Shown here piece after piece: positions 36,613 through 49,765 of a stretch of 64,000 nucleotides of DNA (position 1 is its first letter; every line of letters begins with the position of its first letter). The translations under genes and the position numbers were made by a program. The DNA is from Allacma fusca (taxonomy: Eukaryota > Arthropoda > Collembola > Symphypleona > Sminthuridae). The notes below the pieces were generated by a model. That model searched no databases, was not told where the DNA came from, and was given only the letters and a program-made list of their open reading frames with translations. Location of the stretch: assembly GCA_947179485.1 (NCBI GenBank), contig OX359245.1:2957001-3021000 (forward strand), given 5' to 3'.

Positions 36613-37355
36613 TAGTGCCCCTCATGGGTACAGGTACTACCCGGGTATTTGGGTACAGGTACATGTAAAGGTAAATACTGGGTAATATTTTTTGTACCCA
36701 AACAGAATGGGTAAATTCTGAGCACAAGCCAATTTTACCTAAATATTGGGCACATTTACGGGCAAAGGTACAGGTACAAAGAAAACATGAAACGGTTTTT
36801 ACCTGACAGGAACAGGTACAGCTCCAAAAGTACCTGTACCCGTTCAAAAAATACCTGATTCATACAAGGTACTTTTTTATTATCTGCTTGCGTCCTCTAT
36901 TGCATAAAAGTGAATTAAAGAGGTTCTTTCCATGGCATTCTCGTGCCACTTTATTCAACAGTCTTCCACTGCACGCTCCTTTCCGTGTCATGAAATGAGA
37001 TTCCTTATAAACGTGTTCTAGCATTCCACGGACTGGCAATTCCATAGGATATATCATTAGAAAATGCTATAGATTATAGGGGAATAAATTGGAGCACATC
37101 ATTAGAATAATTTTTTTAACGGAATTCGCATCATCATAAAAAGTACCCGCGTAGGCAAAACAAAGTACCTGGGTAAAGGTAAAAATTCGTATACTTTTTG
37201 GGTACAGGTAATTTTAAGGGTAAGGTAAAAGTTAGAAAAAAAGGTCTGGGTACAGGTACTTCAAAGAAGGTACAGGTAAAGGTGCAAGAATCCTGAAGTA
37301 CCCATATTTGGGTACAGGTACAGGTATCAAATTTTAGTACCCATGAGGTACACTA
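36613..37355. mobile_element. hAT-like MITE with perfect 8-bp target duplication
   Basis: The ends TAGTGCCCCTCATGGGTAC and GTACCCATGAGGTACACTA are inverted repeats beginning TAGnG. The flanks are ATGGTTAT on both sides (36605-36612 and 37356-37363), a perfect 8-bp duplication, which supports hAT. The interior has GGTACAGGTAC repeats. It is shorter than the 9584-10452 copy because of an internal deletion near 37062-37070. Confidence 0.88.
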
Positions 37356-38416
37356 ATGGTTATACATACTTAGCACTAGTATTGCTTTTATTAATTCTCG
37401 AAAAGTCTGTAACGTTTGTATTCAGCAAACAATAATGACTTAATGCAAATAGTTTCAGAATAAATACATTGTCGGTAACCAGTAAAAATGGTATACATCC
37501 ATTTTCAACCAAACTTAAAATGGCAACTTGTTCCAAAATCAAAATGAAGTAATTATTGTTTGTTTACAATTTGTGACGGAAAATTTCATTTCAAATTAAT
37601 CGCACTGAATTTTTAAAAAGTAAAATTAAATCTAACTTGAAAATATGGAACAGTTTCTATATGTTCGCAAGTGTATACTTATGTATCATTATCAGAAATA
37701 CAATTAGATCATTTATGTTTTCGCGAATGTTGCAATGCCCAGCATTAAACAGTTGTGATATCATATAAGGTTTTTCACATCCGTCGATAGTGAACATGGC
37801 CGATTATTATTTATTTTCTGCCCCCCACTGCAGTAACTTTACAAAGCACTCTCAGGTCACTGACATAAATTTTGATGCGTATAATTAGCTAAATACAATC
37901 GTTTTTAACATGTTTGTCTATTATGCACATGCTGAAATAAATGCAAACTTCTAAAACAAATCAGTATAAATGATTTACGATTGCATGAAACGATTTTTGA
38001 ATTTATGTAACGTAAATCCAATTATAAGAGGTGGTTGTAAATTGTAATGTGGCAAAGATTTTCAATAACGGATAATAACGTTATTGTGATTCGGTTTATG
38101 TTATACGCTGTTCAGAGTTTTCGGTTTTCGTTAAGTTTTTGTTAGTCACGGGGAATATGTTAAACGTTATTTCTAATTAACCGTTACTAGGATTTTATCG
38201 ATAATAACGTTATTCATTAACGTTAACCAATAACGTTACCCATCGCTGCTACATATTAATAAATATTCAGCAACAATTACAATTCGTACCATAGTTTAGA
38301 TCCTCAGTGATCACTATCTTCAAGTAATTTGCCTTTTGTTTTGTTTTGCAGTTATTCAGTAATAAGTTCCCCGGAAATTGCATAACCACAACAAATTCAG
38401 TTCAACTTGTCTCCAT

Positions 38417-38941
38417 TAGGGGTGAGTATAACGAAACAACGAGACGAGAATCACGTTTATCTCGCTCTTTATTCATTAACGAGACAGTACGAGACATCTC
38501 GCTTTATTTAACGAGAATGTCGTTTGCAATTAAATCTTGATGAAGCCCATATCAAACTAAAAAATGTGGTGTTTTGTTATACAATTTTGTCAATTAGGAC
38601 ATTTTGCAGTTCTTGGTGCAAGCTTTTATTGCGATAGGTCTTCATTACTTCTTTTCAAGGCTTCCATGTTTTCACATTACGTTCCAAATCCAAAAATAAA
38701 TATTTTGCGCCTTAGGATTGTTCCGATTTGTGAAATTAAATAAATTTGTATGTTCGTCCACCAGAATTTGTACAGGATACAATTAAATTGCATATATTTC
38801 AACACAAAAACCATGGTTTTACCCTGTCTCGTGAGTTGCTTACTCTCGCTACTATCGTTATGAAAATATCTAGTTCTCGTATTTTTTCAGAAACGAGAAC
38901 GAGACAGACGAGAATTTTAAAACCAACGATAGTCACCCCTA
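38417..38941. mobile_element. Second hAT-like MITE (unit 3)
   Basis: Starts TAGGGGTGAGTAT and ends AGTCACCCCTA, flanked by GTCTCCAT (38409-38416) and GTCTCCAA (38942-38949). It is the same insertion as at 11489-12006. Confidence 0.8.
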
Positions 38942-39451
38942 GTCTCCAAAATATTTCCAGTGCGATAATAAAATATTTCGTTGACATGACGTTCCCTTAT
39001 CAATAAAGCAACCCTACATGTTTAATGTAATTTAAATGTAAGGAATGGTTGCAAATAGGTAATCAAATACTGAACTTTCCTTGCAGTGTTTCCTGTGAAC
39101 GAGGAAAACATCACAAGCTCAGTAAAGATTAAAGTGCTAGGGATTTAGGCAGAGCCAATCCATATAATATTTGGACTCGCTGGAATAAGGAACCTGAGTT
39201 AAAAACAGAAAAAAATAACAGAAGCAAAGAAGAGGGTGAAGATACATTTGCTATTCTTTTGGGCTATTTTCGGCTTGCTGTACGAATTGTGCTGCTGGGA
39301 AACGTAACGAGGCAAATTTGAAACCGAATAGTATTGAGATGAAAACTAGGGTTTTGGGTAATTGTTTCAAATATTTTTTACGTGTTAACGTTACATTCAT
39401 CCAATGGGTAGAGTTTACTCCAAAAATTGAAATTCTTCCAATAATTTCAAT

Positions 39452-39910
39452 GTGAGTAAATTCATTTATAAAGGAATTTTGCAAGTCTGGTTGAATGACC
39501 TGGAAAAACGTTACGCAATAGGATTTCCGCAAAAGTTTGGATATCTGGATTCTACGAATAATTTTACTGTTCCGAATCACAATTCTTCTCGTGATGTCAA
39601 TAACAAATGCCAAAATGTGACATTTTGCAGTTTCGAACAAAACGGAAGATTGATGGACCGATTTGGCTACGAGTCCGCATTAAATTCAATAATTCACGGT
39701 TTGACTCTTTTTTATTTTGCCGATGCTTTACTTCAGCAGTTATTTCTGGCTATAAGGAATCAATATAGTCGCACACTTTTTTCATATGAAATTTATTTCC
39801 CGCGTAAAATGTTTCTCGTCTTAATGATTGCATTAACGGATGACGTGACAGTGCAAATACCTCATACATATGTCGGGAGATACCACTTGTTATCCGATGT
39901 CATATTTTAA
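39452..39910 (+). CDS. 152-codon open frame, unrecognised (unit 3)
   Basis: Counterpart of 12522-12980 with the same length and mostly replacement differences. No domain was recognised. Kept because the frame is open in both copies, but probably not a gene. Confidence 0.2.
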   Translation: MSKFIYKGILQVWLNDLEKRYAIGFPQKFGYLDSTNNFTVPNHNSSRDVNNKCQNVTFCSFEQNGRLMDRFGYESALNSIIHGLTLFYFADALLQQLFLAIRNQYSRTLFSYEIYFPRKMFLVLMIALTDDVTVQIPHTYVGRYHLLSDVIF

Positions 39911-40314
39911 GATCTTACTGTTTCGATGGTTGAAAATAAACGTGTTAAAAATATTTAATACGATACGTTGCTACTTCAATAAACCAGGTTCCTTTTATCT
40001 TCCTCACGAAGTACGTTTGAAGTTAATTTTATTAAAGATTTTAATAGAAAAAGATATAAATTTCAGTACGGAAAAATTCGACAAGACCATATAAGTAATA
40101 ATGTTCATCGGTGTCCGTAATTAAGTATTACTTTATTTCTAAAAATTTATCCAAATTCGAATTCTAATCTTGAACCTAAACTTGATTCAAAACTCAAGAT
40201 CCAAGAATGAGCTCAATCGTATAAAATTGTGCAAATCTGATCCAGATGTTAAAACTTGATTCCACACCCGAAATCCCAGCGGATTACAAATTCAAAATTC
40301 TAAACTTCAACACT

Positions 40315-41068
40315 AAATTGTCTTCCTACGAAAAGTTTGTCTAATATGAACCAAAAGTTGACGTGAAACTTACAATTGAATCCAACTTGAACTTTTAACT
40401 TAAGTCTTCACATGAATCTATAGAAAGCAATGAACTTTCGGAAATATTAATTTGAGAAAATTGTTTCCACAGAAATGATGGACAACCCCAGAGCAAGACG
40501 TTTCGAATTCGGAGATCATTGGGGTAATAAAATATTTCAATACGAACATATAAAAACGATCTCTCTGATTGAACACAGTTTTGATTTTATTGAAATTATT
40601 CTTCTATAAAGACAATTTTTATTCTAGCAGAAACGTGCCATGTTTAAGAAAAAAGGCCCTGAAATTATTGTGCCTAATTTGTTGCATGCAATGAATACTA
40701 TCCCTTTTAAACTCCAAACTCCGGAACTTAAGGAATCTCATACATTCCATTCTAAGGGTTAGAATTAAACTCAAACAATACTATTGTTTGTCAATGTCAA
40801 TTAAATGCACAATCATAATTATATTTAGGAAAATATGAAGGCTACCATTTCCAACGGAGTGGAAGAATGGGAATGTGTTCCGATCTAATTAATTTGAGAA
40901 GAAAAGTGAAATCCATCACCACATTTGGCAAATGCGTTCGGTTGTTCGAATTTTATCAATGAATAGGATGGTCACTGGCAGTATACCCCGGAAGTTCCAA
41001 TTCTTACCGATTCGAAGTTCCTCGTCATGTGACATTTCAGTCAATTGGACCATGTCTGGAGAATGAGT
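40315..41068. other. Unit 3-specific segment
   Basis: About 750 bases absent from unit 2, lying between AACACT and GAGTTCTCGGGAGG, sequences that are adjacent in unit 2. It is AT-rich, with no coding or RNA signal that I could support. Confidence 0.5.
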
Positions 41069-41257
41069 TCTCGGGAGGTTATTTGAATCAAACAATACCT
41101 GGGTTAGTGATAAAGAACCCACCCACATAATTCTCCAAATTCTCTTTTAAAATCGAACTTGAACTTTAATTTGACATTTTACCAAACATCCCTCGAATGT
41201 ATGACACTAAAATTAGTAAAATGTGCATTGTGATTTTATGGGTTGTTAAATACTTAC

Positions 41258-41528
41258 TGTAAGGCCCATATGTCTTAGAAGTTTCAAACTTATCCCATTC
41301 CATGTTTGGTTTTTCACCTTTATTTATAGCTGATGCAAGTTTCTGGTTGGAATAAGAGGTTGGCCAAAGACAGGTTTTCTTCTCTTCAACCAGCCACCCT
41401 TCAGGAACTGCTACAACTTCCTCACCTTCAAAGTTTGCTATTACTGTAACCCAGTAGCTCATCTCGACACTGTATGAATAATTGGAATTGAAACAAAATT
41501 GTAGCCTTTTAAATGTACCAGGATTCAT
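41258..41528 (-). pseudogene. DUF4806-type gene, first exon only (unit 3)
   Basis: Matches the first exon at 15555-15825, including the CAGTAAGTA donor. The later exons are missing because the segment equivalent to 13447-15420 is deleted in this unit. Confidence 0.55.
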
Positions 41529-43385
41529 TTGGATTTTATTTCTGAAGCGCTAAAATTAGGGATAGATCGAGTTCGCTTTCGGTTTAATTTGAAAATGTTT
41601 AAATCGCTGGATTTGCACGGTCTGGTGAACAAATCTTGTAAGTTAAGAAACTGGTTTGCTTTCAAAGTAATACTACCGTCGTCATACTTAAAATCTTCTA
41701 TTTCTACGATTTTTCCTGAAGTCAATTGGCAGACGTTATCAGGAGTTTTGCGAGAAAACCAAAAACGATCAAATAGAATCTTGTTCCTATCAGAAGATAA
41801 GAAAGGCTTATTAAACACTTTAACAGATTCACTCGAATTTGGTGCGTTTTGATATGATTCACATCAACGTCTGTATTTGCGGTAGCGGTCTGGAAAATCC
41901 GCGAACTTGGTTTTTCATTAGTTGCAAATTATTTTCGTATGGGAATGCACTGAAGGAGTCCAAAGTTCCAAAGTTTTCACATTCGGAAACCAGGTGCAGA
42001 AGGCCATGAACGTTAAAGGAAAGATTTTCAAACCCATACAATATTTGAAAATCTTCAACAAAGTACTCCAGCAATGTCTGGCAGTATGATTGATAATGCT
42101 GTATTAACTCTGGACTGCATAAAATGTAGATAGCGACTTGAAAACACAGAAAATGTTCGTAGTACTCCTTTGTCAATACATCTTTAAGAATTACCGGTTA
42201 AAGGTACAACAGAAACAGTCTAAGCTCAGTACACTTCCACCTTGCTAATTCCGTGAGTGACCTGGGCTTCCGCACAAAGTCTGTTGGTACAAATTTTTGC
42301 TCACGAAGCAAACTCTGTGAAACTGTGATCAGCTGGAGCCTGCTTAGTCTTCCTTTCAAAGTTTTATTATGGGACCATATATTTAACAGTTTTTTCGTAA
42401 CACCCAAAAGCACTAAATGCATATATTCATAAGGAATTTGTGAGACGAAGCCTAAAGAAATATTTTGCAGAATACTATTTCCCTTGTAAAATTCACAGTG
42501 TTGCAAGGATTGGATTAACAAATCGGTTCGACGGTTCCCAGCTGTAGAGGAACATACGACCCGCCGATTTCGGTGCGTTCCTTTTTGGTCGCACTTGCCG
42601 CAGGAATAGTATCCAGTATGTCCTACGGTGTTGGTGACAAATCATCTGGCGGGCGCATCTGCAATTATGGCTCGTAATTTTACAGAAATATTTTGTCCAT
42701 TCACAAAAACTCCCTGACTCTGAATATCCAAAACTTCTTCAACAAATGGCTTCAAAAAATCATTGCAATTATCAGGTTTGCTCATTCCGTGATAAACCCC
42801 GATTACAAATGGAATTTCATTTTCCCTTACTATGCGACACTGAATTGGTCAGATCTGACTGCTCGAGCTTTTTGTTTGAGGCAGTCCATCGATACTGGTG
42901 TCGAAAAGAATTTCATTTGAATCTTCATGCATTAGTTTTCGTAATAATCCTTCACGTAACCAGAAATGTACATAATTCCCTGGTGACACAACATTAATTT
43001 TGGACTTTCTAGGTGTTCCCAAAAAGCTCCGAACATCATTTGGCACATTAGCAAGCTTCAAATTTGATTTTACATTTTTTGATATTTTTGTTAGCGTTTT
43101 TAACGGAACACGTTCTTGAACTGCCCACAGGTTTAGGTCTTTGAGAAAAGCCGCACCACGAAAATTTCCACAAAGCTCATTATGTTGAGCTTCATTTCTG
43201 CACGTTTCACTTTCAACCGAAAAAATCACATCATTCTCTTCTATTTCTACATTAGTACTGACGCTTTCAACCTTACTAAATACTTGGGCGCAACTTTTTC
43301 GTGTTTTTGGTTCAATAAATACAACATCGTCTTTTGCGACCTGTGATGCAATGCGCCGAATATGACGAGCACTATACTTGCTCAT
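41525..43385 (-). pseudogene. CACTA/EnSpm-like transposase, uninterrupted but broken (unit 3)
   Basis: The minus-strand remnant begins at 43385. The first 178 codons are open and include RGAAFLKDLNLWAVQE, GNYVHFWLREGLLRKL and the core FDTSIDGLP. Then follow FVIGVYHGMSKPDNCNDFL, ADAPAR with a TGA where unit 2 has a Ser codon (near 42643), GHTGYYSCGKC, MHLVLLGVTKKLL and LSFNVHGLLHLV. The two candidate catalytic Asp residues lie in IDGLP and ADAPAR. It lacks the retrotransposon found in unit 2 at about 42043 and so gives the empty site. Confidence 0.62.
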
Positions 43386-43925
43386 TCCAACAAAAACTGA
43401 CTTTTTACACTATGTATATTTGAAAAGTTGGAATTCTTAATATACAGGATATTTCATTTACTACACTTTTGTACGTTATTCAGTTAAAATAACATTAACT
43501 TGATCCTGCTGTCCGATAAGAAGAGTAAAGGAGATGACCTTTTAATTCCACGTTGAAAGATGACTTATTGTAAGCTACAGGATTCCCACGTGCCTTACCG
43601 GCTTCAGCCCTAAAATGTAAGGGACAAACATGCTTTTGTTGTAAATAGTAGAAATATTTGCTACTCCCAGCGCTGCTGTGCATTTCTGAGATGATGACGG
43701 ACATGGTAAACCCTTTAACGTTTTGCAAATGTTAAAATAAAAACGTTCTGATGAGGTTAGTGGTTTTACGTTTTTAACGTGTATAAGTTGTAACCTTCCT
43801 TTAACGTTAATGTTTTAACGCAAAACAATCGTATACTTCACGCAAGCAAAATTCACGTTAAATTTGTCACTAAATTTTGACAAAATATTAACGTTTCTTA
43901 ACTCACATGTGCCACATGGGCAGAG

Positions 43926-44421
43926 ATGCACAGTTTTCCACCCGATCTAGTAATGTTCTTTGATCACGATACTGATTTGGGATATTTGAAAGATTTTAGG
44001 GACCTAAGGGTGAAGTATGTATTGGGTACTGGAAATAGAACGGAAATAATTCAGGCTAAATCTCCCGTGCGAGTCTTTGGTTTACATTCAAAAACCAATG
44101 TAGAGAGGTGGGTTATTGAGAAATCAGTAGAAAAAGAAGATGGTGACGTTCTCGGATGCGCCATTCCAACGATTCTTGGTGGACCAGAAAATGCGTCTTT
44201 TAATATTTCCCCCGCAAATCAGTTTGCTCTGAGCACGTGGGAGGACTTTATATTCCACAATTCTCAGAACAAACATCGGGTTCTTTCGTTTGAAATTTGA
44301 CTACGAGAGCGAAAACAAAACCAGGCCGCTATTCTTTTACTACCGGGTATTTGTCTTAGTGGGTTCGGTATTTCAAATTCACTATGGTCGAATTATCAAC
44401 GAATACAAGACCAACCTGTAA
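43926..44421 (+). pseudogene. DNA/RNA non-specific nuclease-like remnant (unit 3)
   Basis: Counterpart of 20217-20712. DGDVLGCAIPTILGGP is kept, again with Cys where the catalytic His is expected. The frame is closed by a TGA at 44298-44300, and the protein-like reading continues in another frame to a TAA at 44419-44421. Broken at the same place as unit 2, but by a different base pattern. Confidence 0.45.
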
Positions 44422-44649
44422 CGGGATAGACCTTACTGTCATGTGGTTTCAAAATTCATGTACAAAGGTAAGCAAACACAAAACCAGCTTGGTAATAATT
44501 CAGTTTTTTTGAATTGGTTTCTGCTAAACCAAAATGGGTGAAAATGGATATGACACGCCCTGATTACATCGGGGAATACGCACATGCAAATTTTCATTGC
44601 GTTTAAAGAATTGGAAAAGAAATATTTCGCATAATAGTCCCAAAACCGG

Positions 44650-45256
44650 ACCTGGATAACGTTATGGTATAACGTTATTGAATAACGTTATTAACGGATT
44701 AGCATGAGATCGGTTCGGATAAAACACAAATCCGAACCGTAACTGAACCGAGCCGAAGTTTTCGGTTATTTTTTTGTACAAATCCGAACCGACCGGTTTT
44801 GTTCGAAAAAAAATATTCCTATCCAAAACCGAACCGCCAAACATCGGTTCGGGTGATTTTTATAACCGAACCGTTTTTCGGTTATTAAATAAAATAAAAG
44901 AATTTTTCGGTTACATAAATTGCAACGACATAATTTTAAATTTTGGTGCGGTTTGGCTTGTGCATGCTAACGTTAGCAGCAGGTCGTCTATTTCCTCAAA
45001 GCTAACCAATGATAACCAAAAGGTACGTGGGTCTAAATTATGACGACAGTTAATAACGTTATATATGTATGTCCCCTAAAGCCAAAGTGCGTGCGTGCCG
45101 TGTGCTCTCCCATTGCAGTGCATTAAGCATGCTACATACTATAAAAGCGCTTTATAGAAATGTGTACTCGTAAACCTAAAAAGTGTCATTAGGGGAGAGC
45201 GAAGATTTAAAAATGCCCTCTTTTCCCCTTCTCTCATCATTGTCATCATCTTCAAA
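44650..45256. repeat. AACGTTATT and CGGTTCGG repeat blocks (unit 3)
   Basis: Same pair of blocks as 20812-21412. Unit 3 has about 130 extra bases just before it (about 44520-44655). Confidence 0.55.
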
Positions 45257-46072
45257 TTATAGTATAGAGATGGCGTAACATGAAACGTCTCTCTCTTTCT
45301 TATCAAGTGCCTCGTAAAATTTTATGCTTACGCTATCTATAATCTGCGCAGGACCGACTTGGTCAAACAACGTGCGAATGTATTCAATCCGCTCGATTGG
45401 TCCCAAGACGTAATCGATATCCGTTAAGTTCATTCTTTCGAAGGTTAACTCGTCTTCGGTCCATGAGGAACCTCCAACTTGAACAAAGTCAGGGAAATAG
45501 GAACTGGAATTTTGATCTTTCCAATCCTCCGTTTATTTCATTGAAGAATATTGTTCCTAGGAATTCGTCTTCAAGACAAGGCCCCACTGATTTAACGCGA
45601 TTAATGATTACCCGTTGTTCGATGTGGGTCACCACTTCTTCCATAAATCGCCGATGACTTCCCTAAGCAATTCCATTTTTCAAACACAGCCTTTGTTATC
45701 CGCAAGACCTCTAGTCTGTATCAAATGGAAATCCAGATGATCCCCTGAAAATAGTTTCCAAGAATATAATTTTACATTTAATTGAGGAATTCAACAATAA
45801 TTAGAATAATTCAAAAGCAAAGATACTTTTGTGTTATTATTCCCAGTGTACACAGAATTATGTACGTATAACAAAAAATTAGGAAAAAAACCTAATTGTT
45901 TGGGCAAATAAAAACATTTTTTTGAAAAAATCCGTTTTTGAAAAATCACTGCAGGGACGAATGCAATTCCTTGGACATGGGGCCTCACATTCCTGCAGAA
46001 ATCGGACCTCTGAACCTTACCAGTCAAATTGTCATCACTGAACAGCCGAATCGTTGGGTTCTTGATGATCCC
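45257..46072 (-). pseudogene. Decayed two-exon gene, unrecognised (unit 3)
   Basis: Third copy of the remnant at 1497-2312, with the same two segments and the same frame break. A 78-codon open stretch (45791-46027) covers the VQRSDFCRNVRPHVQGIAFV part. Confidence 0.35.
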
Positions 46073-46809
46073 TGAAATAAAACCATTAGAGCGGAATTAA
46101 ACATTTTAATATTTAGAAAATCTAATTTCGGTTACAGCAACATTTAATATTCTAACCAAGTGGATTAAATGTTATGTTACATATGTATCATAATTATAGT
46201 ATTATAAGTTTACATGACGTATTTGTAAACTGAATGAACAAGTTGTAAGTACTTGCGTACAATGTGTACAATAGAATGTAAGTACAGTGCATGGCTAATG
46301 TCTAGTTCGAGATTGAACCTTGGACTGTCTCATAAAATGAGACACAGCGTACGTCCGTAAGATCATGTGTGGAGAGGAAAAGAACGCTTGTTACCCTTCC
46401 AGAGAATCTCCATCCTCGTCCTCTGTGTGTGTGTGTGTGTAAATTTGTATAGCACACAAAAGACCGGATGAGAGAGGGAATGAAGTGCAGGGGTGATGTA
46501 TGTACATAATACTTAAACATAGGATAGTTTTTGTTCTTTAAAACTCTTGTGAAATATAGGTTAACTCTTGTGCAACTATTCATGAGTCACAGTCACAAGA
46601 CCGAGAATGAATATGTTGTATATATGAATGTATGACGATGAAATAATTTAAAGGACAAAGGATATTCTCGAATATTCTCTACAATGTAAAGACTCCACGG
46701 AGCATATTTTATTCTTTGTTAAGATTGCTAAAGTCTCTACGGAGCATATAATTTAATGCAAATACTTATTGCAGATTTTAGTACAAATATGGTTGACGCT
46801 TTGTATAAA

Positions 46810-49765
46810 GTATCTAGTTAGGACTATCAGATCAATTATGCATTATGCAGGACTGATCCTAGAAATTCTTGTAACTGGGTCCCTCTGCTATGCATTCTGC
46901 AGGCATGAGGCTAGATTTAAGATATATTTAAGTTAGGTAATTGTAAGTATAGGATACATTTAATTCCTATAGGTGAAGTCTTCGCACAACCTATAGAAGG
47001 GTTACATTTTTAGGAGGATAGCATACCACTACATTATAACAGAACATAAATTAGCTAAGAATCACCCTAATAAAATTAAGACTTAATATAGACCGAGTAT
47101 TAAGGACATAAAATAACAATTTGTATTTCAACCTATGAGATATTTAGTAATAAAGCAAGTTGGGCAAATTAATCATTGTATTTATTCCCCGCAGGGCATT
47201 TATTTATCCGAACATTTCATTTCAGCCCCCAATAATATTAGTTTAATTTAGTATCGAACCAGGGCGCATAAACGAGTATGCAACATGGTGTATTCTGGCA
47301 GGACCTACTGGTATGGACTGCCCACAGGGCAAAATATTTTGAAGACAAATGTTTCATCCTGAGACAATTTTCTCAAACACACATGTTGAAGTATGCAACA
47401 TGGAGTGTTATGCCCGGGATTATTTTTACAAATAATTCCAAACCTGAGAAATTCTTCTCTTCAAGAGCAAAAACTCACTGAGCAGATAATTCAAGAAAAG
47501 TTTCTCATCATATCTAAGGCTCAAGACATAGCCCACAGGGCAAACATTGTATGAAAATATTTTCAAGTCAAATACTTTCTCACAGAGAAATGGTCGGATA
47601 ACGGGCAACAATTTTGCTTAAAAAAAGCCAGTACTGCAGGGAAATAATATTTTTTCCACAGAAAAAAATTATTTTTGGCTCACAATCAGCTACTCTCAAA
47701 TGAATTTACATTCATACACTGAATGTAATCATCAGCCAGTCCCATCGGGACACGGATTTCACCTCCATAAGTACTACTTATGGAGGTGCTAAGCAACTAT
47801 AGAGTTAAGGGCATGCGAATAACTTCCACGGAGGCGCATGTGCCTTGAGCTTCCTCTTAACAGAGGCTTCGTCCCCTAACGACGTCCCACTGGGAATTCA
47901 TATATACCAAAAAGATATGGTCTAGTATATATGGAACACTTCGGAAGCTCTGCGTTACAGCTATGTACATACCTACTAGGGTGTACATGCGCACCAAAAA
48001 TACTTATTAATGTGGAAACCACCCATCATTACGTCTTACAGGGACTACTTAACCACTATATGGGCACTGCCTGTGGCACGTAGACATAGCTAAGCCGTAC
48101 ATGGTTACACATACCCACTGGGGTGTACATGTTTACGTAAGCTCTAGCTGTACATGGGGTTCATCATGTCCCGACAACCTATGCTTCTAACTGCATAGTC
48201 AACGATAAGGTTAGATGGTATAAGCCACAATATCTAGACAAGGCTATAAGATACATGCTAGGCAGGGTCAACACCTGGCATATCCAAACACTACATATGA
48301 GAGCCAATGGATTGCTGGCATTCCAACACTTATAGGTGCATACAGGGTTCTACCCAATGCTTACACCTGCACCTGAGACTATGTTTACGATACCACAGTA
48401 GAACTTAGGACATATGACGAATTACCTAAGGACTACTAGCACATGACATATTGTCCATAGCACCCGGTGTCTACAGCGTAGCCAAAATCCTCTTTAGTAA
48501 ACATTAGTAGAAGGAGAAGAAATATATAACAATAGCGAGGAAAATCTCTTCCACAACTCCAGAATACAGGGTGCCGGGCACATCTTCTGCACAGGATTTG
48601 GAATATAGGATGACTTCTTCCATATGTTAGCAATTAGGTACAGGACCTTGGAGAGGTATCCCTGTTGCCAGCATTTGAAATACAGTGTCCTTCATAATGT
48701 TTCTTTCTCAACCTTCATGCAAATACAGACTAGACTGAGATCGCTTCCTTCAAATAGAGAACTGAGGTTCTTCTGAAGTACAGGGTGATTACTTCTCTTA
48801 ATGGTTAGCTCTGGTAGTGTCCATATAGGCTAGCATTAATACAGGACGTATGCATCTTCAGAAACTAATTCCAAGAGAATAGAAGAGGAGGACTCTTTCC
48901 TTTTGTATAGATTAATTTCTGGACATAGGGCACCAGGGACTCTTCATGCTTAACTCTGACAAGGGTCATATATGTTGACATGAAAATAGGTCAGTTCATC
49001 TTATATGAGGCTTTAAGGAAATAGAGTTGGAAGTGCTTCTCCGTAAATAGGCTCATATAAAATAGGAGACTCTAGTTCTTTGCCACAAAACTTTAAATCT
49101 TTTAGTATGTTCCTCTAGCATACTTTACTAATTCTTTAAATCTGTTTCGGTTACCTGTCTATGGGAACCCATAGGTACCTATGACTGGACAATTATGGGA
49201 GCGTATAAGTAGACGCAGGACTCCTATGAGGTATACCAAATCAGATTGATTCAGTTATAGGAATTGGAATATCCGGTTTTCGAGCGTTCAGGGAAGGAGT
49301 ACTTCCTCAGGAATGCTTGCAGCAAGGCCAAATTAGATACCAGATATGGTGCAGCGGGAGCGTGAGTGTAGAGAAGGACGGAGTAATCCCTTCTTACACA
49401 GGCATAGCATATTGCTGTTACGGCTGAGTATCACCCAATTGGATTCCACTGAGCGTAGCGCTTGTACTATGGGATAGTCAGAAGCAGCTGTGCCAGTAGG
49501 CAAAATGACGTAGCATAAATATATCGGTGAAGGTTATTTGCCCCCGTATTATAGATCATAGGATTCCTACGTATACAGTAATGATATAGGGTAAAACTTC
49601 ACAACGGTTATAAGTTCATACTCGTAGTAAGTATGAATGAGTGGCTATAATTATACAGGGTGCTACCCAGAAACTGAATAAATTACTTAGTCCCAAGGGG
49701 AACCCGAAACCCGAAGGCTAGCAAATCCTATAGCTTGACGTAAGGCATATATGCCTGGAATTTTA
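46810..49765. repeat. Inverted-repeat-rich tract (unit 3)
   Basis: Third copy of the tract. The perfect 29-base palindrome is intact at 47760-47788. About 190 bases equivalent to 25465-25650 are deleted at about 48505. Similarity to unit 2 stops at about 49765, where a retrotransposon tail begins. Confidence 0.65.

Larger units (their letters stand above)
9831..36859. repeat. Large repeat unit 2 (fullest copy, about 27 kb)
   Basis: This is the longest copy of the direct repeat. It carries every module: MITEs, CACTA-like transposase and partner gene, nuclease-like pseudogene, minus-strand pseudogene, inverted-repeat-rich tract, large decayed frame, BEL/Pao fragment and cysteine-rich peptide gene. 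Copy-specific changes include a retrotransposon at 16343-18426 and an extra segment at 23915-24730. Because the next unit follows head to tail at 36860, the arrangement is a tandem array or amplified segment rather than dispersed repeats. Confidence 0.9.
36860..49765. repeat. Large repeat unit 3 (truncated on the right)
   Basis: Sequence follows unit 2 from 9831 to about 26899, with local insertions and deletions. It has 40315-41068, which unit 2 lacks; it lacks the equivalents of 13447-15420, 16343-18426 and about 25470-25650. Similarity to unit 2 ends at about 49765, where an RLE-type retrotransposon tail begins. The large decayed frame and the peptide gene are therefore absent from this copy within the window. 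Confidence 0.88.
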
